Origin: UBA9926 sp038131595
GTDB lineage: Bacteria > Pseudomonadota > Gammaproteobacteria > Pseudomonadales > Azotimanducaceae
Length of the DNA stretch: 64,000 bases
Assembly: GCA_038131595.1 (NCBI GenBank)
Contig: JAYPPR010000005.1
Span: 1 to 64,000, forward strand
Reading direction: 5' to 3'
Below the pieces are notes generated by a model that searched no databases, was not told where the DNA came from, and worked only from the letters and a program-made list of their open reading frames with translations. Made by a program: the position numbers and the translations under genes. Positions 1 to 7,447 of this stretch are shown piece by piece. Each line of letters opens with the position of its first letter. Within the stretch, counting starts at the first letter, position 1.

Positions 1-1020
1 CTCAGCAAAATCCTTGAGTAGTTGCAGATACTCACCCGCCTCACCCTCTGCAGCAGAGAGATGAAGATCAATTAAATGAATCAGTCCTCGGACAGTCGGA
101 TTGGACCTAAGGTGATCCGCCATGAACCGTGAAACGGCTAGCCCCCCTTCATTTGTCCTGATTAAGCCCACCAGTTCCAGTACGACCGAAACAGAGGGCC
201 CTCGCTCGATGCAAGACTTCAAGTAGGCTTCATATCGGCTGAGCGACTCTCCAGCCTCATCATAAGCGCGCCGCAGCAAAGGCAAGGATTCACCGATATA
301 CATAGGGTCCTGCTCGAGAATCCGTTCTAGGATGGTAATTGCTTCTTTCGCGTCCCCCGATTCCAGATTGAGCCGCCCGAGAATCAAACTCGTGCGGGGA
401 TTATTCGATGCGTGTCCAATCGCCTCGACGACGGATGCCCTCGCTGCATCAAACGACCTCGCGTCAATCTGTTCTTCCGCCAGTTCGCAATAATAGTGTG
501 AGATCGCCGATTCAAGCCGAGCCTCATGACGACCACCAGTCATATCCTTAGCCGTCTCGATACAGCGCAACCAGTCGCGCTCTTGCTCATAAACTTGTAG
601 CGTGACCTGTAGCGAGTCCTTTCGGTATTGCGGATTCTCTAATGCGAGCTTGACTGACATATCCTCGGCCCGATCGAGTAGACCCGCCTGCAGATAGTTC
701 CTTGCGAGCTCGATCTCCACTTCATGACGAGTTCGCTGATCGAGTCTTGCATGCTTCAAAACATTCTCATGAACGAACACGGCTTTCTCGAGCTCGCCCC
801 GACGACGCAACAACCCGCCCAGCGCTAGATGGGTGTCGATGTTGTCTTGATCAACCCTCAATGCTTCGACCAGTGTCTCGACCGCCTCATCCTGCTGCTC
901 GTTCAGAAGGTGCCTTAAGCCTAGTTCGTAAGATTTCGACTGTTTACGCTCGCGACGCCCCAGCCCCCAACCAATCGCTAGGGCAACCACCACCAGTAAG
1001 AGCAGTGCGAGCTCGTTCAA
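1..1020 (-). CDS. lapB: LapB (YciM) lipopolysaccharide assembly TPR protein, C-terminus cut by window edge
   Basis: Inner-membrane-anchored TPR protein that, in E. coli, regulates LpxC turnover and so lipopolysaccharide synthesis. I read an open frame of 340 codons running off the left edge. It begins with a hydrophobic anchor (NELALLLLVVVALAIGWGLG) followed by basic residues and then TPR-like helices, including an LARNYLQAGLLDRAEDM stretch that matches LapB closely. The start is a TTG at 1020, chosen because AAGGAG lies 8 nt upstream; no ATG fits the anchor. The C-terminal rubredoxin-like zinc module expected in LapB lies outside the window. It follows lapA by 33 bp, the usual lapAB pair. 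Confidence 0.9.
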   Translation of the reverse strand, partial: MNELALLLLVVVALAIGWGLGRRERKQSKSYELGLRHLLNEQQDEAVETLVEALRVDQDNIDTHLALGGLLRRRGELEKAVFVHENVLKHARLDQRTRHEVEIELARNYLQAGLLDRAEDMSVKLALENPQYRKDSLQVTLQVYEQERDWLRCIETAKDMTGGRHEARLESAISHYYCELAEEQIDARSFDAARASVVEAIGHASNNPRTSLILGRLNLESGDAKEAITILERILEQDPMYIGESLPLLRRAYDEAGESLSRYEAYLKSCIERGPSVSVVLELVGLIRTNEGGLAVSRFMADHLRSNPTVRGLIHLIDLHLSAAEGEAGEYLQLLKDFAE

Positions 1021-1053
1021 GACCAAATCTCCTTCGTGATCCTAACCATCGGA

Positions 1054-1299
1054 CTAACCCGGCGTTTTAGTATCGTCTGACTTGCGCGCAAACCAGCGAT
1101 TAACGTTTGAAATGAGCTGACCAATTAACACACCGAGGAAGAAACTGAGCACCATCCACCAAGACACAGGCCACGCCTCGGTCTCTAAGTGAAGAAGCTT
1201 GAGCGATACGGCATCACTATTTTCAGTGGCGAGAATAAACGCTGCGATGACTAGAAATGCCAGCACAATTCGGGTGATCACACGCTTTAATCCACCCAT
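1054..1299 (-). CDS. lapA: LapA domain inner-membrane protein
   Basis: Small (81 aa) membrane protein of the LapA (DUF1049/YciS) family, partner of LapB in lipopolysaccharide assembly. Two hydrophobic segments are visible, about residues 7-24 and 43-64, separated by a polar loop with the family-typical NSDAVSLKLL stretch; the C-terminus is basic (NRWFARKS). GGAG lies 7 nt before the ATG. It sits between ihfB and lapB, the standard order in Pseudomonas-like gammaproteobacteria. Confidence 0.9.
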   Translation of the reverse strand: MGGLKRVITRIVLAFLVIAAFILATENSDAVSLKLLHLETEAWPVSWWMVLSFFLGVLIGQLISNVNRWFARKSDDTKTPG

Positions 1300-1460
1300 C
1301 TCGGCGCTCCGTCAATGATGGCTCGTTTGAAGGCTATTACCCGATTTGGGTAGAAGGGCCCAACATCTGTCTGTTCGTTTTGAGGCGAAAGACGGATGTC
1401 AGCATTGATCGAGCTTGGCACAGCGAGTCGGTCCACAGAATACTCCGGACTTATGAGGCG

Positions 1461-1796
1461 CTACACGGCTCCCAAGTTGTCATCGGCGGATTCTGGCGAC
1501 GAAGCCTCGCTCTGGAGGCCTTCGTTCACGCGCTCTCGCAATTCCTTCCCAGGTTTGAAGTGAGGCACATACTTGCCCGACAGTGCCACCTGCTCCCCGG
1601 TCTTAGGGTTACGACCAATTCTGGGCGCCCGATAATGGAGTGAGAAACTACCAAAACCACGAATCTCGATCCGCTCGCCTCGAGCGAGCGAATCGGCCAT
1701 TTGATCCAGAATCAATTTAACCGCCAACTCCATATCCTTGGCGGTTAACTGACTCTGGCTTTCGGCGAGCCTTTCTATGAGCTCAGATTTCGTCAT
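1461..1796 (-). CDS. ihfB: Integration host factor subunit beta
   Basis: DNA-bending HU/IHF-family protein, beta subunit of the IHF heterodimer used in recombination, replication and promoter architecture. The 111-residue product starts MTKSELIERLA and contains the beta-arm signature RIGRNPKTGE (residues 59-68) with the intercalating proline. A GFGSF turn precedes it. The C-terminal tail after about residue 94 is acidic and poorly conserved in kind. It lies 5 bp downstream of rpsA, the usual arrangement. Confidence 0.95.
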   Translation of the reverse strand: MTKSELIERLAESQSQLTAKDMELAVKLILDQMADSLARGERIEIRGFGSFSLHYRAPRIGRNPKTGEQVALSGKYVPHFKPGKELRERVNEGLQSEASSPESADDNLGAV

Positions 1797-1801
1797 CGTG
1801 A

Positions 1802-3496
1802 TTACGCATCACCATCAGTGGCGGCGCGATCTTGCTCTTGCTTGATCAGGTCACCCAAAGTAGCTGGCGTCACCGCTGCCACTTCTCGCTCACGATGCTC
1901 GCGGACCGCGGTTTGCTCGTCTGCGATGTCTTTCGCTTTGATCGACACGGTCAGCGCACGAGTCTTTCTGTCGACTCCCACGACCTTCACCTCAACGCTG
2001 TCGCCAACGCTCAGCATGGTTCGAGCATCACTCACGTGATCGATAGAGATATCAGAGGCTTTGAGGATACCTTCCACCTCATCAGCAAGCGTCAGCACTG
2101 CTTGCCGCGCATCAACCTCTTTCACTGTTCCTGTAACGATGGAGCCTCTCTCGTTCTGGGCCACGTAATCGGAGAAAGGATCTGACTCCAATTGCTTGAG
2201 ACCAAGAGAAATCCGCTCCCGCTCTGGATCAATAGCGAGTACAACGGTTTCAATCTCATCGCCTTTGGTGAAGTTTCTAACCGCTTGCTCACCGGGCTCA
2301 TTCCAGGAAATGTCAGACAAGTGAACGAGACCGTCGATGTCTCCATCGAGCCCAATGAAGATACCGAAGTCAGTGATTGACTTGATATATCCCTTGATCT
2401 TGTCGCCCTTACCGTGAAGCGCGGCGAATTCTTCCCAAGGGTTGCCCTTACACTGCTTGATCCCGAGCGATATACGGCGACGGTCCTCATCAATATCGAG
2501 CACCATCACTTCCACTTCATCGCCTACTTGAACAACCTTGGAGGGGTGGATATTGCGATTGGTCCAGTCCATTTCGGATACGTGAACCAAGCCTTCAACG
2601 CCCTCCTCGAGTTCAGCAAAGCAACCATAGTCAGTCAGGTTAGTGACCTTCGCCATGGTGCGAGTGCTCTCTGGGTATCGGCGCGTAATCGCAAGCCAAG
2701 GATCTTCACCCAGCTGCTTGAGGCCAAGCGAGACGCGATTTCTTTCTCGGTCGAATTTCAACACCTTCACGTCGATCTCATCGCCAACGGCCACGATTTC
2801 ACTGGGATGCTTGATACGCTTCCAAGCCATGTCCGTGATGTGTAGGAGACCGTCGATACCACCCAAGTCCACAAAGGCGCCGTAGTCGGTCAGGTTCTTC
2901 ACGATGCCCTTCAACTCGTGCCCTTCTTGGAGGCTCTTCAACAACTTTTCGCGCTCTTCGCTGTTCTCTGACTCGAGCACACTGCGGCGTGATACCACCA
3001 CGTTGTTGCGTTTCTGGTCGAGTTTGATGACTTTAAAGTCGAGTACCTGCCCTTCAAGCTGCTCGTTATCTCTGAGCGGTCTGACATCAACAAGCGAGCC
3101 AGGCAAAAAGGCTCGGATGTCTCTAATCTCAACGGTAAACCCGCCTTTAACTCGGCCACTGATCAATCCTTTGATCGGTTCGCCGTCATTGAATACCTTG
3201 TCAAGAATTTCCCATGATTCGTTGCGTCGGGCTTTTTCCCGAGACAATCGGGTCTCACCGAATCCGTCATCAACGGTTTCCATTGCAACCTTGACGGTAG
3301 AGCCCACTTCAATTTCTAACTCACCACTTTCGTTTAAGAACTGCGTTCGAGGGATGACCCCTTCTGACTTCAGGCCCGCGTGAACGGTGACCCATTCACT
3401 GTCAATGTCGACCACAACGCCTGTGATGATTGATCCAGCCTTTAATTCGACTGTTTTTAAACTTTCTTCAAATAACTCTGCGAAACTTTCACTCAT
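1802..3496 (-). CDS. rpsA: 30S ribosomal protein S1
   Basis: mRNA-binding protein of the small ribosomal subunit needed for initiation on structured leaders. The 564-aa product has six S1 (OB-fold) repeats, roughly residues 20-85, 105-170, 190-260, 277-345, 364-432 and 451-518. The recurring G-x-V-x3-T-D-[YF]-G-x-F pattern is clear in repeats 3 to 5 (NLTDYGAFVDLGG, NLTDYGCFAELEE, SITDFGIFIGLDG). Length is normal for a gammaproteobacterial S1. The 89-bp gap to cmk would hold its own leader; S1 is known to autoregulate translation, but I cannot define the element here. Confidence 0.97.
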   Translation of the reverse strand: MSESFAELFEESLKTVELKAGSIITGVVVDIDSEWVTVHAGLKSEGVIPRTQFLNESGELEIEVGSTVKVAMETVDDGFGETRLSREKARRNESWEILDKVFNDGEPIKGLISGRVKGGFTVEIRDIRAFLPGSLVDVRPLRDNEQLEGQVLDFKVIKLDQKRNNVVVSRRSVLESENSEEREKLLKSLQEGHELKGIVKNLTDYGAFVDLGGIDGLLHITDMAWKRIKHPSEIVAVGDEIDVKVLKFDRERNRVSLGLKQLGEDPWLAITRRYPESTRTMAKVTNLTDYGCFAELEEGVEGLVHVSEMDWTNRNIHPSKVVQVGDEVEVMVLDIDEDRRRISLGIKQCKGNPWEEFAALHGKGDKIKGYIKSITDFGIFIGLDGDIDGLVHLSDISWNEPGEQAVRNFTKGDEIETVVLAIDPERERISLGLKQLESDPFSDYVAQNERGSIVTGTVKEVDARQAVLTLADEVEGILKASDISIDHVSDARTMLSVGDSVEVKVVGVDRKTRALTVSIKAKDIADEQTAVREHREREVAAVTPATLGDLIKQEQDRAATDGDA

Positions 3497-3585
3497 TCAA
3501 ATTGTTCCTTGGGCTCACGCCCTCTCTGGCTACCAACCTGGCCAGGGTTCGTTTTCATTGAGTCGCTTAAGGGAGATCGGTTGGC

Positions 3586-4275
3586 TCACTTAAGGGATCG
3601 GTCCACCATTAATGACTGGGCCTCTCTCACAACTGCATCGAGCGTCATCGAGGAGCTATCAATCACAATGGCATCGTCTGCTGGAACAAGCGGCGCTACC
3701 GATCGTGATGAATCGCGCTCATCACGGGCTTTGATGCTGTCCAGAAGGGCGGCAAAATTAACATCCATTCCTTTATTTTTCAACTGCTTATATCGCCTCG
3801 TCGCCCGCTCTTCTGCGGAGGCAGTGAGAAATATTTTGAGGGCCGCATCAGGAAATACGATCGTCCCCATATCTCGCCCATCGGCAAGCAATCCGGGCAA
3901 TTGTTGGAACGCTCGTTGTCGACCAATCAATGCTGCCCGCACTACGGGAAACTGCGACACCATGGACGCATCGACACCCGCCTCATCGGTTCTAATCCGT
4001 TCAGTCACTCGCTCCCCAGACAAAAACACTTGCCAATCATCGTCGGCATCATCTGGCACGAACGAAACATCAAGATTCTCAGCGATCGACCCGAGCGCTT
4101 GTTCATCGCTAAGCGATACCGAGGCCGAGCGAGCCGCCAATCCCACCAGTCGATAAAGCGCACCACTATCCAGCACATGGAAACCAGTCCATTTCGCAAG
4201 CAAGGCCGTCAATGCGCCCTTGCCTGAACCGCTCGGACCATCAATGGTAACAACGGGAATGAGTGAAGGTGTCAT
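3586..4275 (-). CDS. cmk: Cytidylate kinase
   Basis: Phosphorylates CMP and dCMP with ATP in pyrimidine nucleotide recycling. The 229-aa product has an N-terminal P-loop GPSGSGKG (residues 13-20), the LLADGRDMGTIVFPDA substrate region and the RDERDSSRSVAPL lid segment typical of bacterial Cmk. It precedes rpsA as in most proteobacteria. In Pseudomonas the preceding gene is tyrA-aroA; here only tyrA is present and a 106-bp gap separates it from cmk. Confidence 0.96.
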   Translation of the reverse strand: MTPSLIPVVTIDGPSGSGKGALTALLAKWTGFHVLDSGALYRLVGLAARSASVSLSDEQALGSIAENLDVSFVPDDADDDWQVFLSGERVTERIRTDEAGVDASMVSQFPVVRAALIGRQRAFQQLPGLLADGRDMGTIVFPDAALKIFLTASAEERATRRYKQLKNKGMDVNFAALLDSIKARDERDSSRSVAPLVPADDAIVIDSSSMTLDAVVREAQSLMVDRSLK

Positions 4276-4381
4276 TTGACTATCGATTCCTTATCTTCGA
4301 GGTCATCTCGCACTGTGTTGTCCGCTGCAATCTCATACCGGCTGGGTAGTCGTCCACTGACTAAACCGCGGTAGTAGGGAA

Positions 4382-5257
4382 CTACTGGTGCTTCGAGGTT
4401 GGCTGAATGCTGGCAAAGTAGTCTCGTGCAGATTTTGCGCGTGCTAGTTGGTCCATCAATTGCTCAGCTTGGTCATTTTCAATCAGCGCCGCAGTCTCGG
4501 CCAACGCCTCTTGAAAGGTATCAATCAGTCGAAGCAGCGCGGTCTTATTAGACAAGAATATGTCGCGCCACATTTCTGGGTCTGAGGCCGCAATGCGAGA
4601 GAAATCCCTAAAACCGCCCGCTGCATAATCAAATACTTCTCGACCATCGCCAGACCCAGCTAGCACATCAACGAGTGTGTAAGCGAGTAAATGAGGTAAG
4701 TGACTCGTCTGAGCGAGCACAGCGTCGTGATGATCGGCTGCCATTTCAATGACATCGGCACCCATGGCTGCCCACATTGTTTGAATCCGTTGGACCGCTT
4801 CCGGATTGCTCAGCTCAGATGGAGTCAGTATCACCTTGTGATTTAAAAAAAGTTCTGGACTGGCTGCCGTCACACCGTGACGTTCGGAGCCGGCAATCGG
4901 ATGACCTGGCACTAACTGTGGCATCATGTGCGAGCAATGCTCACTCACTGCGTCGATGAGGGGGCGCTTGACACTGCCAACGTCAGTCAACACACCTTCA
5001 AATCCCCCTAACTCTTGGAGCAGGGAAGTCATGCTCCGCACTGGTGTGCAAAGACACACCACATCGACGCCCTTCGCCAAGTCTGCAACGGTTAGATGGA
5101 CACCATCGATGATCCCCATCGACAATCCGGCTTTTGTTGCGTCTGGATCAGCATCAAAAGCATGTATCTCGTAACCGCCTACCCGCTTAAGTCCGGCCGC
5201 GATTGAACCGCCAATCAAGCCCAAGCCTATGATTCCGATTCGCTCCAGCTCGGCCAT
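4382..5257 (-). CDS. tyrA: Prephenate dehydrogenase
   Basis: Oxidises prephenate to 4-hydroxyphenylpyruvate in tyrosine synthesis. The 291-aa product has a Rossmann motif GLGLIGGSIAAGL near residues 11-23, and the PGHPIAGSERHGVTAA segment with the prephenate-binding histidine region. There is no chorismate mutase domain and no fused AroA, so it is the monofunctional form. It starts 1 bp after the hisC stop, indicating one transcript with pheA and hisC. Confidence 0.93.
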   Translation of the reverse strand: MAELERIGIIGLGLIGGSIAAGLKRVGGYEIHAFDADPDATKAGLSMGIIDGVHLTVADLAKGVDVVCLCTPVRSMTSLLQELGGFEGVLTDVGSVKRPLIDAVSEHCSHMMPQLVPGHPIAGSERHGVTAASPELFLNHKVILTPSELSNPEAVQRIQTMWAAMGADVIEMAADHHDAVLAQTSHLPHLLAYTLVDVLAGSGDGREVFDYAAGGFRDFSRIAASDPEMWRDIFLSNKTALLRLIDTFQEALAETAALIENDQAEQLMDQLARAKSARDYFASIQPTSKHQ

Positions 5258-5258
5258 G

Positions 5259-6356
5259 CTAGCGGCCGACTACCCGGTGCAGTGCCTCAAGACAGCGATC
5301 ATTTTCAGACTCGGTACCAATAGAAATACGTAAATAGTCAGCCAGGCCATAAACGCCTACAGGCCTCAGAATCACACCTTCGCGCAGCATCGCTTCGTAA
5401 GTCGGTTGCGCGCCGCGAGGAAATTCCACCGTCAAAAAATTGCCTGCTGAAGGAATGTAAGGTAACTCGAGGGATGCGAGGCCCGATCTCATTTGTTCGA
5501 GCCCGAGATTGTTCACGGCGACACCGGCTTCGACGTGATCGTCATCGGTCAGCGCAATCAGTCCACCGGCCATCGCCAGGGAATTCACGTTAAATGGTTG
5601 CCGGATTCGATTCATCAGATCGGCCACCTCTGGAGGGGATACCGACCAACCTAATCGCAAGCCAGCCAAGCCATAGGCTTTTGAAAACGTTCTCGTGACG
5701 ATGAGATTCGAGTATCGCCCCATGAGCGCCAGCCCGTTCGGGTAATCAGGGTCGGACACGTACTCGAAGTAAGCTTCATCCAACACCACGAGCACATCAC
5801 TGGGAACGGCATCTAGAAAGCGCTCTAATTCCGCGCTTTTCACCCAGGTACCAGTTGGATTGTTCGGATTGGCGATGAACACCAATCGAGTGTTGTCGTC
5901 GATCACCGAAAGCGTAGCGTTCAAGTCCTGACCGAAGTCACGGGCGGGCACTTCCCTTACCTCCGCACCCTGGGCCAGGGTTACTAGCCCATAAACCACA
6001 AACGAATGCTCTGACACTACCGCGTTGGTCCCGGGTCGCAAAAACAGCCGCCCAAGGATTTCAAGCACATCGTTAGAGCCGTTACCGATGGTGATCATCG
6101 AAGGGTCTACTTCAAACCGCTTCCCCAGCGCCTCTTTGAGATGGAAGCAGCCTCCGTCAGGGTATCTCGCAAGTTGCGCAAGTTGGCTCGGCAGGTCACG
6201 CATGACTCTGGGTGATGGTCCGAGCGGATTTTCGTTACTGGCTAACTTAACGCTGTCTGTGATGCCGAGCTCACGCTCCAATGTTTCAACAGGCTTCCCT
6301 GGTTGATAAGGAGCGATCTGATCAATCCCTGGATTCACATTCGATAAGTAATTCAT
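5259..6356 (-). CDS. hisC: Histidinol-phosphate / aromatic aminotransferase
   Basis: Class I/II PLP aminotransferase of the HisC family, 365 aa. The PLP-binding lysine is Lys226 in TRTFSKAYGLAGLRLGW; the ANPNNPTG substrate loop is at residues 162-169 and the DEAYFEY motif follows. Placed between pheA and tyrA, it probably transaminates phenylpyruvate and 4-hydroxyphenylpyruvate as well as, or rather than, imidazole-acetol phosphate. This is inferred from context. It overlaps the pheA stop by 4 nt. Confidence 0.92.
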   Translation of the reverse strand: MNYLSNVNPGIDQIAPYQPGKPVETLERELGITDSVKLASNENPLGPSPRVMRDLPSQLAQLARYPDGGCFHLKEALGKRFEVDPSMITIGNGSNDVLEILGRLFLRPGTNAVVSEHSFVVYGLVTLAQGAEVREVPARDFGQDLNATLSVIDDNTRLVFIANPNNPTGTWVKSAELERFLDAVPSDVLVVLDEAYFEYVSDPDYPNGLALMGRYSNLIVTRTFSKAYGLAGLRLGWSVSPPEVADLMNRIRQPFNVNSLAMAGGLIALTDDDHVEAGVAVNNLGLEQMRSGLASLELPYIPSAGNFLTVEFPRGAQPTYEAMLREGVILRPVGVYGLADYLRISIGTESENDRCLEALHRVVGR

Positions 6357-7447
6357 GAGGCAACACTCACCGCTTTCGGGTAACTTCCAAGCAGCTTGAC
6401 GGCTTGCGACCCATTTTGCACTTCGGTCAGTAATTGAGCGACGCCTGGATCGGAAGCGTGCCCTTCAAAATCAATAAAAAAGACGTACGACCACTTACCT
6501 GCTTTGGATGGCCTGCTCTCGAGTGAAGTGAGCGAAATACCGTGACGATGAAATGGTTCCAAAATATCGTACAACGCGCCCGGACGGTTGGCAGTTGAAA
6601 CCATGATCGACGTTTTATCGTCTCCGCTCGGCCCTACTGATTCACGGCCGATCACTAAAAACCGTGTCGTATTGTCTGGCGCGTCTTCGATTTTTTCAGC
6701 GAGGACAGTGAGGCCGTACAACTCTGCTGCCACCTCTGCTGCAATCGCCGCAGAATGGGGCTCCTCAACAGCCAGTTTCGCTGCTTGAGCGTTAGAGGAG
6801 GTTACTACTCGCTCGACATTAGGATAATGCGCATCGAGCCATTTTCTGCATTGACCAAACGTCTGCTCATGCGCATAAACGCGATGAATTTCATGGTCAT
6901 CCGAAACCAAAAAGTTATGGTGGATCGCTAACTCACACTCACCGCACACCTTGAGCGAGGTATTCACAAAGGTGTCGAGGGTGTGGTTCACCACGCCCTC
7001 GGTTGAATTTTCAACCGGGACCACCCCGTAATGACACCCTTCTGCCGCAACTTCGCGAAAGACTTCATCGACCGTAACCAGCGGTGTACCAATCACAGCA
7101 TGACCAAAATGCTTTAGTGCCGCCTGGTGAGTGAAGGTGCCCTCTGGGCCAAGGTAACCGACCTTCATTGGCTGCTCGAGCGCAAGGCACGCAGACATGA
7201 TCTGCCTAAACAACAGTCGAATTTGATCATCCGGGATAGGACCCTGATTCAAGTCAGCGATGCGGCGGAGCACTTGCGCTTCCCGTTCCGGCCGATAAAA
7301 CAAAACGGGGGCCTCACCATCTTGGGCGACCCCTTGCTTCACTTCTGCGACTGCCTCTGCAAGCCGTGCCCGCTCGTTTATTTTGGCTAGCAGCTCAGCG
7401 TCTAATTGATCGATCGCATCGCGTAGCGCGGCCAGATCATCACTCAT
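6353..7447 (-). CDS. pheA: Bifunctional chorismate mutase / prephenate dehydratase (P-protein)
   Basis: Converts chorismate to prephenate and then phenylpyruvate for phenylalanine synthesis. Order of domains in the 364-aa product: AroQ-type chorismate mutase (about 3-90, LRDAIDQLDAELLAKINERARLA), prephenate dehydratase (about 95-270, with GPEGTFTHQAA and the catalytic TTRFLVIG motif), and a C-terminal ACT domain with GALYDIL and ESRPSK motifs that bind phenylalanine for feedback control. I chose the ATG at 7447 (MSDDLAALRD); it overlaps the gyrA stop by 8 nt (ATGAGTGA). Upstream in-frame ATGs would add residues absent from the family. serC, normally between gyrA and pheA, is missing. Confidence 0.95.
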   Translation of the reverse strand: MSDDLAALRDAIDQLDAELLAKINERARLAEAVAEVKQGVAQDGEAPVLFYRPEREAQVLRRIADLNQGPIPDDQIRLLFRQIMSACLALEQPMKVGYLGPEGTFTHQAALKHFGHAVIGTPLVTVDEVFREVAAEGCHYGVVPVENSTEGVVNHTLDTFVNTSLKVCGECELAIHHNFLVSDDHEIHRVYAHEQTFGQCRKWLDAHYPNVERVVTSSNAQAAKLAVEEPHSAAIAAEVAAELYGLTVLAEKIEDAPDNTTRFLVIGRESVGPSGDDKTSIMVSTANRPGALYDILEPFHRHGISLTSLESRPSKAGKWSYVFFIDFEGHASDPGVAQLLTEVQNGSQAVKLLGSYPKAVSVAS

